Shown here one piece after another: positions 50,945 to 59,043 of a DNA stretch of 64,000 nucleotides. Made by a program: the position numbers and the translations under genes. This DNA is from Acidimicrobiaceae bacterium (GTDB taxonomy: Bacteria > Actinomycetota > Acidimicrobiia > Acidimicrobiales > Ilumatobacteraceae), in the NCBI GenBank assembly GCA_020637295.1, contig JACJWF010000003.1, forward strand, positions 62,001-126,000. Reading direction: 5' to 3'. Every line of letters starts with the position of its first letter. Position 1 is the first letter of the stretch. Below the pieces are notes generated by a model. That model was not told the DNA's origin. It saw nothing but the letters and a program-made list of their open reading frames with translations, and did no database searches.

Positions 50945-51877
50945 ATGCTCGTCATCCAGCGCCCCACCGTCGAAGCCCTCGGCGACGACAGCCCCACGCG
51001 CCAGCGGTTCGCCGTTGGCCCGCTGGAGCCCGGTTTCGGCCACACCATCGGCAACTCCCTGCGTCGCACCCTGCTGTCCAGCATCCCGGGCGCGGCGATC
51101 ACCGCCGTGCGCTTCGACGATGCCCTGCACGAGTTCGACACGATCAACGGCATCGCCGAGGACGTCACCGACATCATCCTCAACCTGAAGGACATCGTGC
51201 TCACCAGCACCGCCGAGGAGGAAGTCACCCTCCGCCTCGACGTGCGTGGCCCGGCCGAGGTCACCGCCGGCGACATCAAGTGCCCGTCGGACATCGAGAT
51301 CCTCAACGGCGATCTGCACGTCGCGACGCTGAACGGCAAGGCCCGCCTCGCCGTGGACCTCACCGTCACCCGTGGCCGCGGCTACCTCAGCAGCGACCGC
51401 GACGCCCAGAACCGCACCATCGGCGTCATCCCGATCGATGCGATCTTCTCGCCGGTGCGCCGCGTGATGTTCGAGATCGAGCCCACACGTGTGGAGCAGA
51501 GCACCAACTACGAGCGTCTCGTGCTGGACATCGAGACCGACGGCTCCATCGCCCCGCGCGATGCGCTGGCCTCCGCCGGCGCCACCCTGCGGTCGCTGGT
51601 GGACCTCGTCGCCAACCTCAGCGAGGAGCCCCAGGGCCTGGAGCTCGGCGAGGTCGCCAGCACCGCTGCGGCGTCCCCCGACCTGGACCTGCCGATCGAG
51701 GACCTGGACCTGTCGGAGCGTCCGCGCAACTGCCTGAAGCGCGCCCAGATCAACTCGATCGGCGAGCTGCTGACCAAGACCGAGGACGACCTGCTGAACA
51801 TCACCAACTTCGGGCAGAAGAGCCTGGACGAGGTCAAGCAGAAGCTCGACGAGCGCGGCCTGACCCTGCGCGGCTGA
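50945..51877 (+). CDS. rpoA: DNA-directed RNA polymerase alpha subunit
   Basis: The alpha subunit nucleates RNA polymerase assembly and its C-terminal domain binds UP elements and activators. The 310-residue product has the N-terminal dimer domain (GFGHTIGNSLRRTLLSSIPG near 30-50) and the C-terminal domain (LDLSERPRNCLKRAQINSIG, then NFGQKSLDEVKQKL). The linker (about 228-245) is Ala/Ser-rich. The short length is normal for high-GC actinobacteria. rplQ follows after 29 nt. Confidence 0.98.
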   Translation: MLVIQRPTVEALGDDSPTRQRFAVGPLEPGFGHTIGNSLRRTLLSSIPGAAITAVRFDDALHEFDTINGIAEDVTDIILNLKDIVLTSTAEEEVTLRLDVRGPAEVTAGDIKCPSDIEILNGDLHVATLNGKARLAVDLTVTRGRGYLSSDRDAQNRTIGVIPIDAIFSPVRRVMFEIEPTRVEQSTNYERLVLDIETDGSIAPRDALASAGATLRSLVDLVANLSEEPQGLELGEVASTAAASPDLDLPIEDLDLSERPRNCLKRAQINSIGELLTKTEDDLLNITNFGQKSLDEVKQKLDERGLTLRG

Positions 51878-51906
51878 TCGAGAACGTGTAAGAGGAGAAC
51901 CCGAAA

Positions 51907-52278
51907 ATGCCCGCCACCCCGCGCCGAGCCCGGAACTTCGGCCACAGCGCTGCCCACCAGCGGCTGATGATGGCCAACCTGGCCGCCTCGCTGTTCGCCG
52001 CCGAGGCCATCACCACCACGGAAGCCAAGGCCAAGGCCCTGCGCCCCATCGCCGAGAAGCTCATCACCAAGGGCAAGAAGGCCCAGGACGAAGGCCCGAT
52101 GCGTGTCCATCGCATCCGCCAGATCCAGGGCTACCTCGGCGACAAGGAGATGACGAACAAGCTCGTCAACGACATCGCCCCCCGCTACACGGAGCGCAAC
52201 GGTGGCTACCTGCGCATCCTGAAGCTTGGTCCGCGCCAGGGCGACAATGCCCCGATGGCGCGCATCGAACTGGTCTGA
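51907..52278 (+). CDS. rplQ: 50S ribosomal protein L17
   Basis: L17 lies near the tunnel exit. The 123-residue product contains AHQRLMMANLAASLFAAEAI and TTEAKAKALRPIAEKLITKG, then the C-terminal NGGYLRILKLGPRQGDNAPMA. It is the last gene of the operon and is followed by a strong hairpin. Unlike many actinobacterial L17 proteins it has no long acidic tail. Confidence 0.97.
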   Translation: MPATPRRARNFGHSAAHQRLMMANLAASLFAAEAITTTEAKAKALRPIAEKLITKGKKAQDEGPMRVHRIRQIQGYLGDKEMTNKLVNDIAPRYTERNGGYLRILKLGPRQGDNAPMARIELV

Positions 52279-52304
52279 CCCGAAAGGTCGACCCACCGCC
52301 GCCG

Positions 52305-52349
52305 AACGGGCGCGGTCCAGCGGCTCCGGCCGCCCGGGCCGCGCCCGTT
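52305..52349 (+). terminator. Terminator hairpin after rplQ
   Basis: A perfect 11-bp stem (AACGGGCGCGG at 52305-52315, CCGCGCCCGTT at 52339-52349) with a 23-nt loop that can itself fold (GGC...GCC) lies 26 nt after the rplQ stop. TT and scattered T residues follow. It is well placed to end the alpha operon. Confidence 0.8.
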
Positions 52350-52407
52350 TGCCGTTCGTTCACCGCGTTTTCAGCCACCGTTCACCTACGGCGTACAGTC
52401 GTGCCTC

Positions 52408-53025
52408 ATGCGCTTCCGACTGATCCCGCGTGACGAGAGCTTCTACCCGCTCTTCGAGGACCAGGCGGACCGCATCGCCGCCACGGCCGTCGCCCTCCAG
52501 GGCCTGGTCGGGACGCTGCCCGTCTCCGACGCGGGCGTGCGGGCAATCCTCGACGCCGAGCGCGCCGGCGACGAGGTGACGGACCGCATCCGCCGCCTGC
52601 TGGACACCTCGATCGTCACCCCGTTCGACCGCGAGGACATCCAGGCCCTGGCCAACAACCTCGACGACGTGCTCGACGAGATGCGGGCCGTCGCCGATCA
52701 CCTCCAGCTGCACAACATCTCGGCCGCGGTGCCGGGTGTCGACGAGCAGTTGGCGCTGCTCACCAAGGCCGGTGCGACGTGCGCCGAACTGGTCCGCTCG
52801 CTGCGCACCCTGCGCAACGTGCCGGCGAAGGCGCACGAGATCGAGCGGCTGGAGAGCGAGGCCGACGGGATGTACCGGCGGGTCACCGCCGAGCTGTTCA
52901 ACGGCCGCCACGACGCCCTCGAGATCCTGAAGTGGAAGGACATCGTGGAGGCCATCGAAGCCGCCATCGACGCCATAGAGGACGCCAGCGACGTGGTGCA
53001 GTTCATCGCCGTGAAGCACGCCTGA
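52408..53025 (+). CDS. DUF47 PhoU-like protein, Pit accessory factor
   Basis: DUF47 proteins are PhoU-like helical bundles usually encoded beside Pit phosphate transporters and thought to modulate them. The 205-residue product begins MRFRLIPRDESFYPLFEDQA and ends with a helix (EAAIDAIEDASDVVQFIAVKHA), both typical. Acidic D/E-rich helices that can bind metal ions are visible (DREDIQALANNLDDVLDEM). The pit gene follows after 10 nt, which supports the assignment. The protein is cytoplasmic. Confidence 0.92.
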   Translation: MRFRLIPRDESFYPLFEDQADRIAATAVALQGLVGTLPVSDAGVRAILDAERAGDEVTDRIRRLLDTSIVTPFDREDIQALANNLDDVLDEMRAVADHLQLHNISAAVPGVDEQLALLTKAGATCAELVRSLRTLRNVPAKAHEIERLESEADGMYRRVTAELFNGRHDALEILKWKDIVEAIEAAIDAIEDASDVVQFIAVKHA

Positions 53026-53035
53026 GGCCAAGCCC

Positions 53036-54046
53036 ATGACCCCGCTGTGGCTCATCGTCATCGTCGTCGCGATCGCGCTCATCTTCGACTTCGCCAACGG
53101 GTTCCACGACGCAGCCAACTCGATCGCCACCATCGTCGCCACCCGCGTGCTGAAGCCCTGGCAAGCGGTCATCTGGGCCGCGTTCTGGAACTTCGTGTCG
53201 TTCCTCCTGCTGCCCTTGGAGGTGGCCAACGCGATCGCCAAGATCGTGTCCACCGATGTCATCTCCATCGGGCTGGTGTTCGCCGGCCTCACCGGGGCCG
53301 TGTTCTGGAACGTGCTGACGGCGTGGATGGGGCTGCCCTCGTCGTCGTCCCACGCGTTGATCGGCGGGATGATCGGCGCCGGCGTCGCCAAGGCCGGTGG
53401 CCACGTGGTCGGCCTGAAAGGGCTGCAGAAGACGGCCGTGTTCATCATCTACTCGCCGCTGATCGGCCTGCTGCTGGCCTTCTCGCTGATCGTGCTGGTG
53501 TCCTGGCTGGTCCACCGGATCAAGGCCAAGCGGACCGTCAATCGAACGTTCCGCGGCCTGCAACTGGTCTCTGCCGCAGCATTCTCCGTCGGGCATGGCG
53601 CCAACGACGCGCAGAAGACGATGGGCATCATCGCCGCCCTGCTGATCGGCGCCGGCCGGCTGAGCGGCGATGTGCTGAAGGACCCCGAGACGCTGCCGCT
53701 GTGGATCGTGCTGTCCTGCCATGCGGCCATCGCGCTGGGCACGATGTTCGGTGGCTGGAAGATTGTGAAGACCATGGGCACCAAGCTCACCCGCCTGGAG
53801 CCGATGGGCGGTGTGTGTGCCGAGTCCGCAGCGGCTGCCACCCTGTTCTTCGCCTCGCACAACGGCATCCCGGTCAGCACCACCCACACCATCACGGGGG
53901 CGATCGTCGGTGTCGGCTCGGCCAACCGCATGTCCGCCGTCCGGTGGAACGTGGCCAGACGAGTGGTGTGGGCGTGGGTGCTGACGATCCCCGGTGCGGC
54001 CGCCGTCTCGGTGCTGACCTACTGGGTCGTGGAGGTGTTCAACTGA
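53036..54046 (+). CDS. pit: Low-affinity inorganic phosphate transporter Pit
   Basis: Pit is a membrane symporter that takes up phosphate as a metal-phosphate complex with protons. The 336-residue product has about ten membrane segments and the two family signatures, FDFANGFHDAANSIAT near residue 15 and SVGHGANDAQKTMGI near 182. It follows the DUF47 gene and shares one base with the small membrane protein after it. No regulator or high-affinity Pst genes are in the window. Confidence 0.95.
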   Translation: MTPLWLIVIVVAIALIFDFANGFHDAANSIATIVATRVLKPWQAVIWAAFWNFVSFLLLPLEVANAIAKIVSTDVISIGLVFAGLTGAVFWNVLTAWMGLPSSSSHALIGGMIGAGVAKAGGHVVGLKGLQKTAVFIIYSPLIGLLLAFSLIVLVSWLVHRIKAKRTVNRTFRGLQLVSAAAFSVGHGANDAQKTMGIIAALLIGAGRLSGDVLKDPETLPLWIVLSCHAAIALGTMFGGWKIVKTMGTKLTRLEPMGGVCAESAAAATLFFASHNGIPVSTTHTITGAIVGVGSANRMSAVRWNVARRVVWAWVLTIPGAAAVSVLTYWVVEVFN

Positions 54047-54231
54047 TGGACCGCCGCGCTGTGTTCTTCGTGATCGCCGCCGTGGTGTCGTTGGCGCTGG
54101 TGCCGGCCATCCCCCACGAGGCCGGCAAGCCGAGCATCACCTGGGTCGGCTGGACGATGGTGGTGGCCTTCCTGCTGCTCGCCGTGCTGAGCTGGTTGGA
54201 CCACCGGTCGCGCCACAGCGAACGCCCCTGA
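54046..54231 (+). CDS. Small two-pass membrane protein
   Basis: The 61-residue product has two hydrophobic segments (about 6-22 and 34-50) and a short basic tail (DHRSRHSERP). I do not recognise a family. The ATG shares one base with the pit stop (TGATG), so the protein is co-translated with Pit and may be associated with it. Confidence 0.65.
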   Translation: MDRRAVFFVIAAVVSLALVPAIPHEAGKPSITWVGWTMVVAFLLLAVLSWLDHRSRHSERP

Positions 54232-54270
54232 CCGGCCCGGCCGCCCCACCCGCCGTAGCCTGGGCGAGCC

Positions 54271-55686
54271 ATGGCGTCGCGCAACCCGCTCCCCTTCCTG
54301 CTGGCCGCGGCGCTGGTGCCTGCGGCCGCGCTGGGTGGGTTGACGGCAGTGGCCCGGGGCCGGGCGGACCAGCCGCCACCACCGCCCACCACCATCACAC
54401 CTGTGCTGCCACCGGCACTCGACGCGCCCCTCCTCAGCGTGCGCCGGGCGCCCACCCCGCTGGCCGACGACGTGCGCGAGGACACCCTGTTCCTCGCTGC
54501 CGCGCCGCTGCTCAGCTACCCCGACGGGTCATCCTGCGTCGGCCTGGCCGCTGACGGGCGTCCGCTGGCCGGCACCAACCTGTCGCTGGCGGTCATCCCC
54601 GCCAGCACGCTGAAGGTCATCACCACGGCGGTGGCCCTGGACGTGCTGGGCCCGGAGTACGTCTTCACCACGGAGGTCCGCGGGCCGGCGCCGGCCGCCG
54701 GCGTGGTCGCTGGCGACCTGGTGCTGGTGGGCAGCGGCGACCCGGTGCTCAGCGAGGCCTGGTACGCCACGCCCACCGCGGCTCGCAAGCGCCCGCCGAA
54801 CACGACCACAAGCATGGAGGCACTGGCCGATGCGGTGGTCGCCGCCGGGGTCACCTCCGTCACCGGGCGGGTGGTCGGTGACGACGGCCGGTACGACGAG
54901 GAGCGCTATCCAGCAGGCTGGTCGGCCGACCTCCGCGGCACGATCGACTTCCCGCCGATCAGCGCGCTCACGGTGAACGACACCACCAGCCGCAACGACA
55001 CCGTCGGCGCAGACCCCGCCCTCAACGCCGCCTCCGTGCTGGACCAGTTGCTGCGCCAGCGGGGTGTGAGCGTGGGCGGTGAGCCCTCCACGTCGCGGGG
55101 CGCCGGTGCGGCCGCCGGCGCGCCGATCGCCGCGGTGCAGTCGGCGCCGCTCGCAACCCTGGTGCACGAGCTGCTGTCCACCAGCGACAACGGCGCCGCC
55201 GAACTGCTGGTGAAGGAGATCGGCGTCGCCGTCGCCGGTCAGGGCACCCGGCCCGCCGGCTTGCAGGCCATCACCGACCGCCTGCTGGCCTGGGGGGTGC
55301 CGTTGGACGGGGTCTCGCTCACGGACGGTTCGGGTCTGTCACGCGACAACCAGGTCACCTGCGGCACCCTGCTGGCCGTGCTGCGCCGCGCGCCGATGGG
55401 CGATGTGCTCGGCCAGGGGATGGCGGTTGCGGGTGAGGACGGCACGACGCTGGCGGGGCAGCTGGAATCAGCGGGGATCGAGGGGGTGCTGCGCGCCAAG
55501 ACCGGCTCGCTCACCGGTGTGAAGGCCCTGGCCGGCTACTTCCCCGCAGGTGACCAAGAGGTCGCGTTCGTGCTGATCCTCAACGGGCCGTCGGCCACCG
55601 ACTACGCCACCGCGTGGGCCGCGCTCGCCGACGCCCTACTGGCCGCCGCGGCCACACCGTCGGCCGACGCGCTGGCCGTAGGCTGA
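54271..55686 (+). CDS. dacB: D-alanyl-D-alanine carboxypeptidase/endopeptidase, PBP4 family (S13)
   Basis: A low-molecular-mass penicillin-binding protein that trims peptidoglycan stem peptides outside the membrane. The 471-residue product has an N-terminal hydrophobic signal/anchor (about 9-29) followed by a Pro-rich linker. It carries the three serine-acyltransferase motifs: SxxK in ASTLK (Ser112, Lys115), SDN (305-307) and KTG (410-412). A separate domain lies between the first two motifs, as in PBP4. The ATG at 54271 fits the signal sequence. truA follows after 5 nt. Confidence 0.95.
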   Translation: MASRNPLPFLLAAALVPAAALGGLTAVARGRADQPPPPPTTITPVLPPALDAPLLSVRRAPTPLADDVREDTLFLAAAPLLSYPDGSSCVGLAADGRPLAGTNLSLAVIPASTLKVITTAVALDVLGPEYVFTTEVRGPAPAAGVVAGDLVLVGSGDPVLSEAWYATPTAARKRPPNTTTSMEALADAVVAAGVTSVTGRVVGDDGRYDEERYPAGWSADLRGTIDFPPISALTVNDTTSRNDTVGADPALNAASVLDQLLRQRGVSVGGEPSTSRGAGAAAGAPIAAVQSAPLATLVHELLSTSDNGAAELLVKEIGVAVAGQGTRPAGLQAITDRLLAWGVPLDGVSLTDGSGLSRDNQVTCGTLLAVLRRAPMGDVLGQGMAVAGEDGTTLAGQLESAGIEGVLRAKTGSLTGVKALAGYFPAGDQEVAFVLILNGPSATDYATAWAALADALLAAAATPSADALAVG

Positions 55687-55691
55687 CGGCG

Positions 55692-56507
55692 ATGGGCCGC
55701 CGCTTCCGCCTCACCGTCGCCTACGACGGTTCCGGCTTCCACGGGTTCGCCGAGCACGAAGGTGTTCGCACCGTGATGGGCGACCTGCGGGCCGCGATGG
55801 AGCGTGTCCTGCAGGTGCCGATGCCGCTGGTCGGGGCGGGCCGTACGGACGCCGGGGTGCACGCCTGGGGGCAGGTGGTCAGTGGCGACGTGCCGGACGG
55901 CATGGACGATGCCGGCCTGGCCGACCTGGAGCGGCGTCTCAACAAGATGCTCGGGCCGGAGATCGCCGTGCGGGACGGGGCGTTCACGGCCGACCCGGAG
56001 TTCAGCGCCCGCTTCAGCGCCACCTACCGCCACTACCGCTACCTGGTCCACAACGCGCCCGTGCATCACCCTCTCCTGGCCCGCACGGCATGGCACATCC
56101 GCCAGCCGCTGGCGCTGTGGGCGATGAACCTGGCGTGCGACCCGATCATCGGGGAGCACGACTTCTCCACCTTCTGCCGGCGGCCGAAGCCAGTGGAGGG
56201 GCAGCAGCCCGTGTCGCTGGTGCGCCGGATCATCAGCGCCGAGTGGTTCGAGGTGCCCAGCCAGGTGCCGGGCGACCTGCCCGGCCTGTTGCGCTTCGAG
56301 ATCCGGGCGACGGCGTTCTGCCACCAGATGGTCCGCTCGCTGGTGGGCACGATGGTGGACGTGGGTCTCGGTCGCCTCCACGCAGGGGAGATGCGGGGCA
56401 TGTTGCTGCGTCGCGACCGTGCGGCAGCGGGCCAGGTGGCGCCTCCTCACGGCTTGATGCTGTGGGAAGTCGGCTACTCGGACGCCGACGGCGGCCCGAG
56501 CCGTTGA
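55692..56507 (+). CDS. truA: tRNA pseudouridine(38-40) synthase TruA
   Basis: TruA makes pseudouridine at positions 38-40 of the tRNA anticodon stem. The 271-residue product starts RFRLTVAYDGSGFHGFAEH and has the catalytic Asp53 in GRTDAGVHAWG. The conserved FCHQMVRSLVGTMVDVG lies near residue 205. The ATG at 55692 is chosen because it gives the family N-terminus; the frame is open further upstream. In many actinobacteria truA follows rplQ directly; here the Pit and dacB genes lie between. Confidence 0.96.
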   Translation: MGRRFRLTVAYDGSGFHGFAEHEGVRTVMGDLRAAMERVLQVPMPLVGAGRTDAGVHAWGQVVSGDVPDGMDDAGLADLERRLNKMLGPEIAVRDGAFTADPEFSARFSATYRHYRYLVHNAPVHHPLLARTAWHIRQPLALWAMNLACDPIIGEHDFSTFCRRPKPVEGQQPVSLVRRIISAEWFEVPSQVPGDLPGLLRFEIRATAFCHQMVRSLVGTMVDVGLGRLHAGEMRGMLLRRDRAAAGQVAPPHGLMLWEVGYSDADGGPSR

Positions 56508-56527
56508 GGGCTTTTCGCGTCCGGCGA

Positions 56528-56557
56528 TTGTGAGAGGGGCGGATCGGCCCGTATCAT
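56528..56557 (+). promoter_or_regulatory. Candidate promoter of rplM-rpsI
   Basis: TTGTGA (56528-56533) and TATCAT (56552-56557) are separated by 18 nt, matching four and five of six consensus positions. It lies 72 nt upstream of rplM in the gap after truA. This is the best -10 match among the three promoters listed here. Confidence 0.55.
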
Positions 56558-56628
56558 TTCACGGTTCCCCGGCGAGCATCGCCGGCACAGGGCCGCCCCG
56601 GCTGCCCCTCGATGTCAAAGGTTTCACG

Positions 56629-57075
56629 ATGAGCACGTACTCACCCAAAGCGAGCGAGATCACCCGCGCCTGGCACGTCATCGACGCCGAGGGCATGGTG
56701 CTCGGCCGTCTCTGCACGGAAGCCGCCCGCATCCTGCGCGGCAAGCACAAGCCGATCTTCGCCCCGCACATCGACACTGGCGACCACGTGGTCATCGTCA
56801 ACGCCGACAAGGTGGTCCTCACCAAGGGCAAGGCCGACGCGAAGAACGTGTACCGCTACAGCGGGTACCCCGGCGGCCTGAAGACCGAGCGCTACTCGGA
56901 CCTGCTCGGCCGCGACGCCGCCGAGGCCATCCGCCGCAGCGTCAAGGGCATGCTGCCGAAGGGCCCGCTCGGCCGCCAGCAGATGAAGAAGCTCAAGGTG
57001 TACGCGGGGCCCGAGCACCCGCACGCCGCCCAGATGCCCGTCGTCCACGAGATCGCAGCGGCGAAGGCCCGCTGA
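56629..57075 (+). CDS. rplM: 50S ribosomal protein L13
   Basis: L13 is an early 50S assembly protein. The 148-residue product contains TRAWHVIDAEGMVLGRLCTE and the motif GMLPKGPLGRQQMKKLKVYAGPEHPH. The ATG at 56629 gives the family start; an upstream start would add 33 residues inside the leader. It forms an operon with rpsI, 20 nt downstream. Confidence 0.98.
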   Translation: MSTYSPKASEITRAWHVIDAEGMVLGRLCTEAARILRGKHKPIFAPHIDTGDHVVIVNADKVVLTKGKADAKNVYRYSGYPGGLKTERYSDLLGRDAAEAIRRSVKGMLPKGPLGRQQMKKLKVYAGPEHPHAAQMPVVHEIAAAKAR

Positions 57076-57095
57076 GCCTGAAGAGGTAGATGCAC

Positions 57096-57491
57096 ATGGC
57101 CACCAAGCCGCTCACCCAGACCACCGGCCGCCGCAAGGAGGCCGTCGCCCGTGCCCGCCTGCGGTCCGGCAACGGCACCCACACGATCAACGGCAAGGCG
57201 TTCGACGTGTACTTCCCCACGGCGATGCAGCGGATGATCGTCACCGAGGCGCTGCGCGTCGCCGAGGTGGAGGAGTCCTACGACGTGGACGCCACCATCC
57301 ACGGTGGCGGCTCCAGCGGCCAGGCCGGCGCCCTGCGCATGGCCATCGCCCGCTCGCTGGTCGAGATCGACCCGGAGAGCCGCCCGGCGCTGAAGAAGGC
57401 CGGCCTCCTCACCCGCGACCCGCGGAAGAAGGAGAGCAAGAAGTACGGCCTCGTCAAGGCCCGCAAGGCCAAGCAGTACACCAAGCGCTGA
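57096..57491 (+). CDS. rpsI: 30S ribosomal protein S9
   Basis: The S9 tail reaches the P-site tRNA. The 131-residue product starts TQTTGRRKEAVARARLRSGN after a short N-terminus and ends in the conserved KKYGLVKARKAKQYTKR. The ATG at 57096 is preferred over the ATG at 57090 because AGAGG (57082-57086) is 9 nt away rather than 3. A terminator hairpin follows. Confidence 0.97.
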   Translation: MATKPLTQTTGRRKEAVARARLRSGNGTHTINGKAFDVYFPTAMQRMIVTEALRVAEVEESYDVDATIHGGGSSGQAGALRMAIARSLVEIDPESRPALKKAGLLTRDPRKKESKKYGLVKARKAKQYTKR

Positions 57492-57527
57492 TTCGTCGGC
57501 GCCGGCCCCTGCCGAGATCCGATGCGC

Positions 57528-57571
57528 ACCGCGCCCCGACCGCACCCCGGTCCGGGCGCGGTCGCCGTTTT
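57528..57571 (+). terminator. Rho-independent-type terminator after rpsI
   Basis: A 9-bp stem (ACCGCGCCC at 57528-57536, GGGCGCGGT at 57554-57562) with a loop that contains its own GC pairing is followed by CGCCG and a TTTT run (57568-57571). It lies 37 nt after rpsI and 19 nt before glmM. Confidence 0.8.
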
Positions 57572-57589
57572 CCGGGAGGCGGTGCGGCC

Positions 57590-58900
57590 GTGACCCTGAG
57601 GTTCGGCACGGACGGGGTGCGCGGCGTGGCACTCACCGAACTGACGCCGGCCTTCGCCGCCCACTTGGGCCGTGCCGCGGCCACCGTCTTGGGCCCTGGG
57701 CGCTGGCTGGTGGGGCGCGACCCCCGGGAGAGCAGCCAGGAACTGGCCGCGGCCGTGGCCGCCGGCCTGGTGGCCGCCGGGGCCGAACCGGTGGATGCCG
57801 GCATGCTGCCGACGCCAGCGCTCGCCTACCTGTCCGACCTGCTGGCGGCACCGGCCGCCATGGTGACGGCGTCGCACAACCCGTGGCACGACAACGGGGT
57901 GAAGGTGTTCGCCGCCGGCGGCCTGAAGTTGCCCGACGAGGTGGAGCGGGCAATCGAAGCGGCCCTGCACGGCCCCGATGCCGCCGACCCCGCCCTGCCC
58001 GGCCCGTCCGTCGGCGCCGTGCACGGGGCCGACGACTATGTGCGTCACCGCGTGGACGGCGCGGTGTCGCTGGACGGCCTGCGCGTGGTGCTGGACTGCG
58101 CCAACGGGGCGATGAGCGCGGTGGCCCCGGAGGTCTTCCGGGCGCTGGGCGCCGACATCACCGTCATCCACGCCGCACCCAACGGCCGCAACATCAACGA
58201 CCACTGCGGTGCCACGCACACGGCGTCGCTGCAGTCCGCGGTGGTGGAGGCCGGCGCGGCGCTGGGTCTGGCCTTCGACGGTGATGGCGACCGTGTCATC
58301 GCCGTCGACCATCTCGGCCAGGTGGTGGACGGCGACCGCCTGATCGCGCTCGCCGCGCTCCAGTTGCACGAGCAGGGCGCGTTGCGTCACGGCACCGTGG
58401 TCGTCACGGTGATGAGCAACCTCGGCTTCCACCGGGCGATGGACGCAGCCGGCATCCGCGTGGTCACCACCGCGGTCGGCGACCGCTACGTGCTCGAGGC
58501 GCTGGACGCCGGCGGCTACAGCGTGGGTGGCGAGCAGAGCGGCCACATCATCTACCGCGACCTGGCCACCACGGGCGACGGCCTGCTGGCGGGCCTACGC
58601 CTTGCCGAGTTCGTCCACAGGCATCATCGCCCACTTGCCGACCTGGCCGCCGGCGTGATGACCAGTTACCCCCAGGTGCTCGTCAACGTGAAGGTCGCCG
58701 AGCGCCACCCGCACATCGCCGAGGAGTTGGCGGCCGAGATCGCTGCCGCGGAGGCCCGGCTGGGCGGCGAGGGGCGTGTGCTGCTGCGGGCCAGCGGCAC
58801 GGAGCCGCTCATCCGTGTGATGGTGGAGGCGGCCTTGGACGATGTGGCCCGGTCGGTGGCGGACAACCTCGCCGCCACCGTGCGCGCCCGCTGGGCCTGA
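57590..58900 (+). CDS. glmM: Phosphoglucosamine mutase
   Basis: GlmM converts glucosamine-6-phosphate to glucosamine-1-phosphate for peptidoglycan precursors. The 436-residue product has the N-terminal RFGTDGVRG, the phosphoserine loop TASHNP (Ser95), the metal-binding DGDGDR (230-235) and the C-terminal phosphate-binding RASGTEPLIRVMVE. The start is GTG at 57590. The next gene encodes the enzyme of the preceding step (GlmS), so the pair supplies UDP-GlcNAc synthesis. Confidence 0.97.
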   Translation: MTLRFGTDGVRGVALTELTPAFAAHLGRAAATVLGPGRWLVGRDPRESSQELAAAVAAGLVAAGAEPVDAGMLPTPALAYLSDLLAAPAAMVTASHNPWHDNGVKVFAAGGLKLPDEVERAIEAALHGPDAADPALPGPSVGAVHGADDYVRHRVDGAVSLDGLRVVLDCANGAMSAVAPEVFRALGADITVIHAAPNGRNINDHCGATHTASLQSAVVEAGAALGLAFDGDGDRVIAVDHLGQVVDGDRLIALAALQLHEQGALRHGTVVVTVMSNLGFHRAMDAAGIRVVTTAVGDRYVLEALDAGGYSVGGEQSGHIIYRDLATTGDGLLAGLRLAEFVHRHHRPLADLAAGVMTSYPQVLVNVKVAERHPHIAEELAAEIAAAEARLGGEGRVLLRASGTEPLIRVMVEAALDDVARSVADNLAATVRARWA

Positions 58901-59043
58901 GGCGTCGCCAGCCTTGCGACGTCCGGAATCGCGCAGAACCCGCCGCAACGATCCAGCCCCTGAACATCAACGGATTGTCAGGATGTGGTGTGGATCCGGC
59001 GGCCGACGGCACCGCGACATGCCTGCTCGGTAACCTTTCCGAC

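Noticed and set aside
58901..59043. glmS ribozyme in the leader of the glmS-like gene
   Set aside because: The 143-nt gap does not show a recognisable glmS ribozyme core, and the ribozyme is mainly known from Firmicutes.
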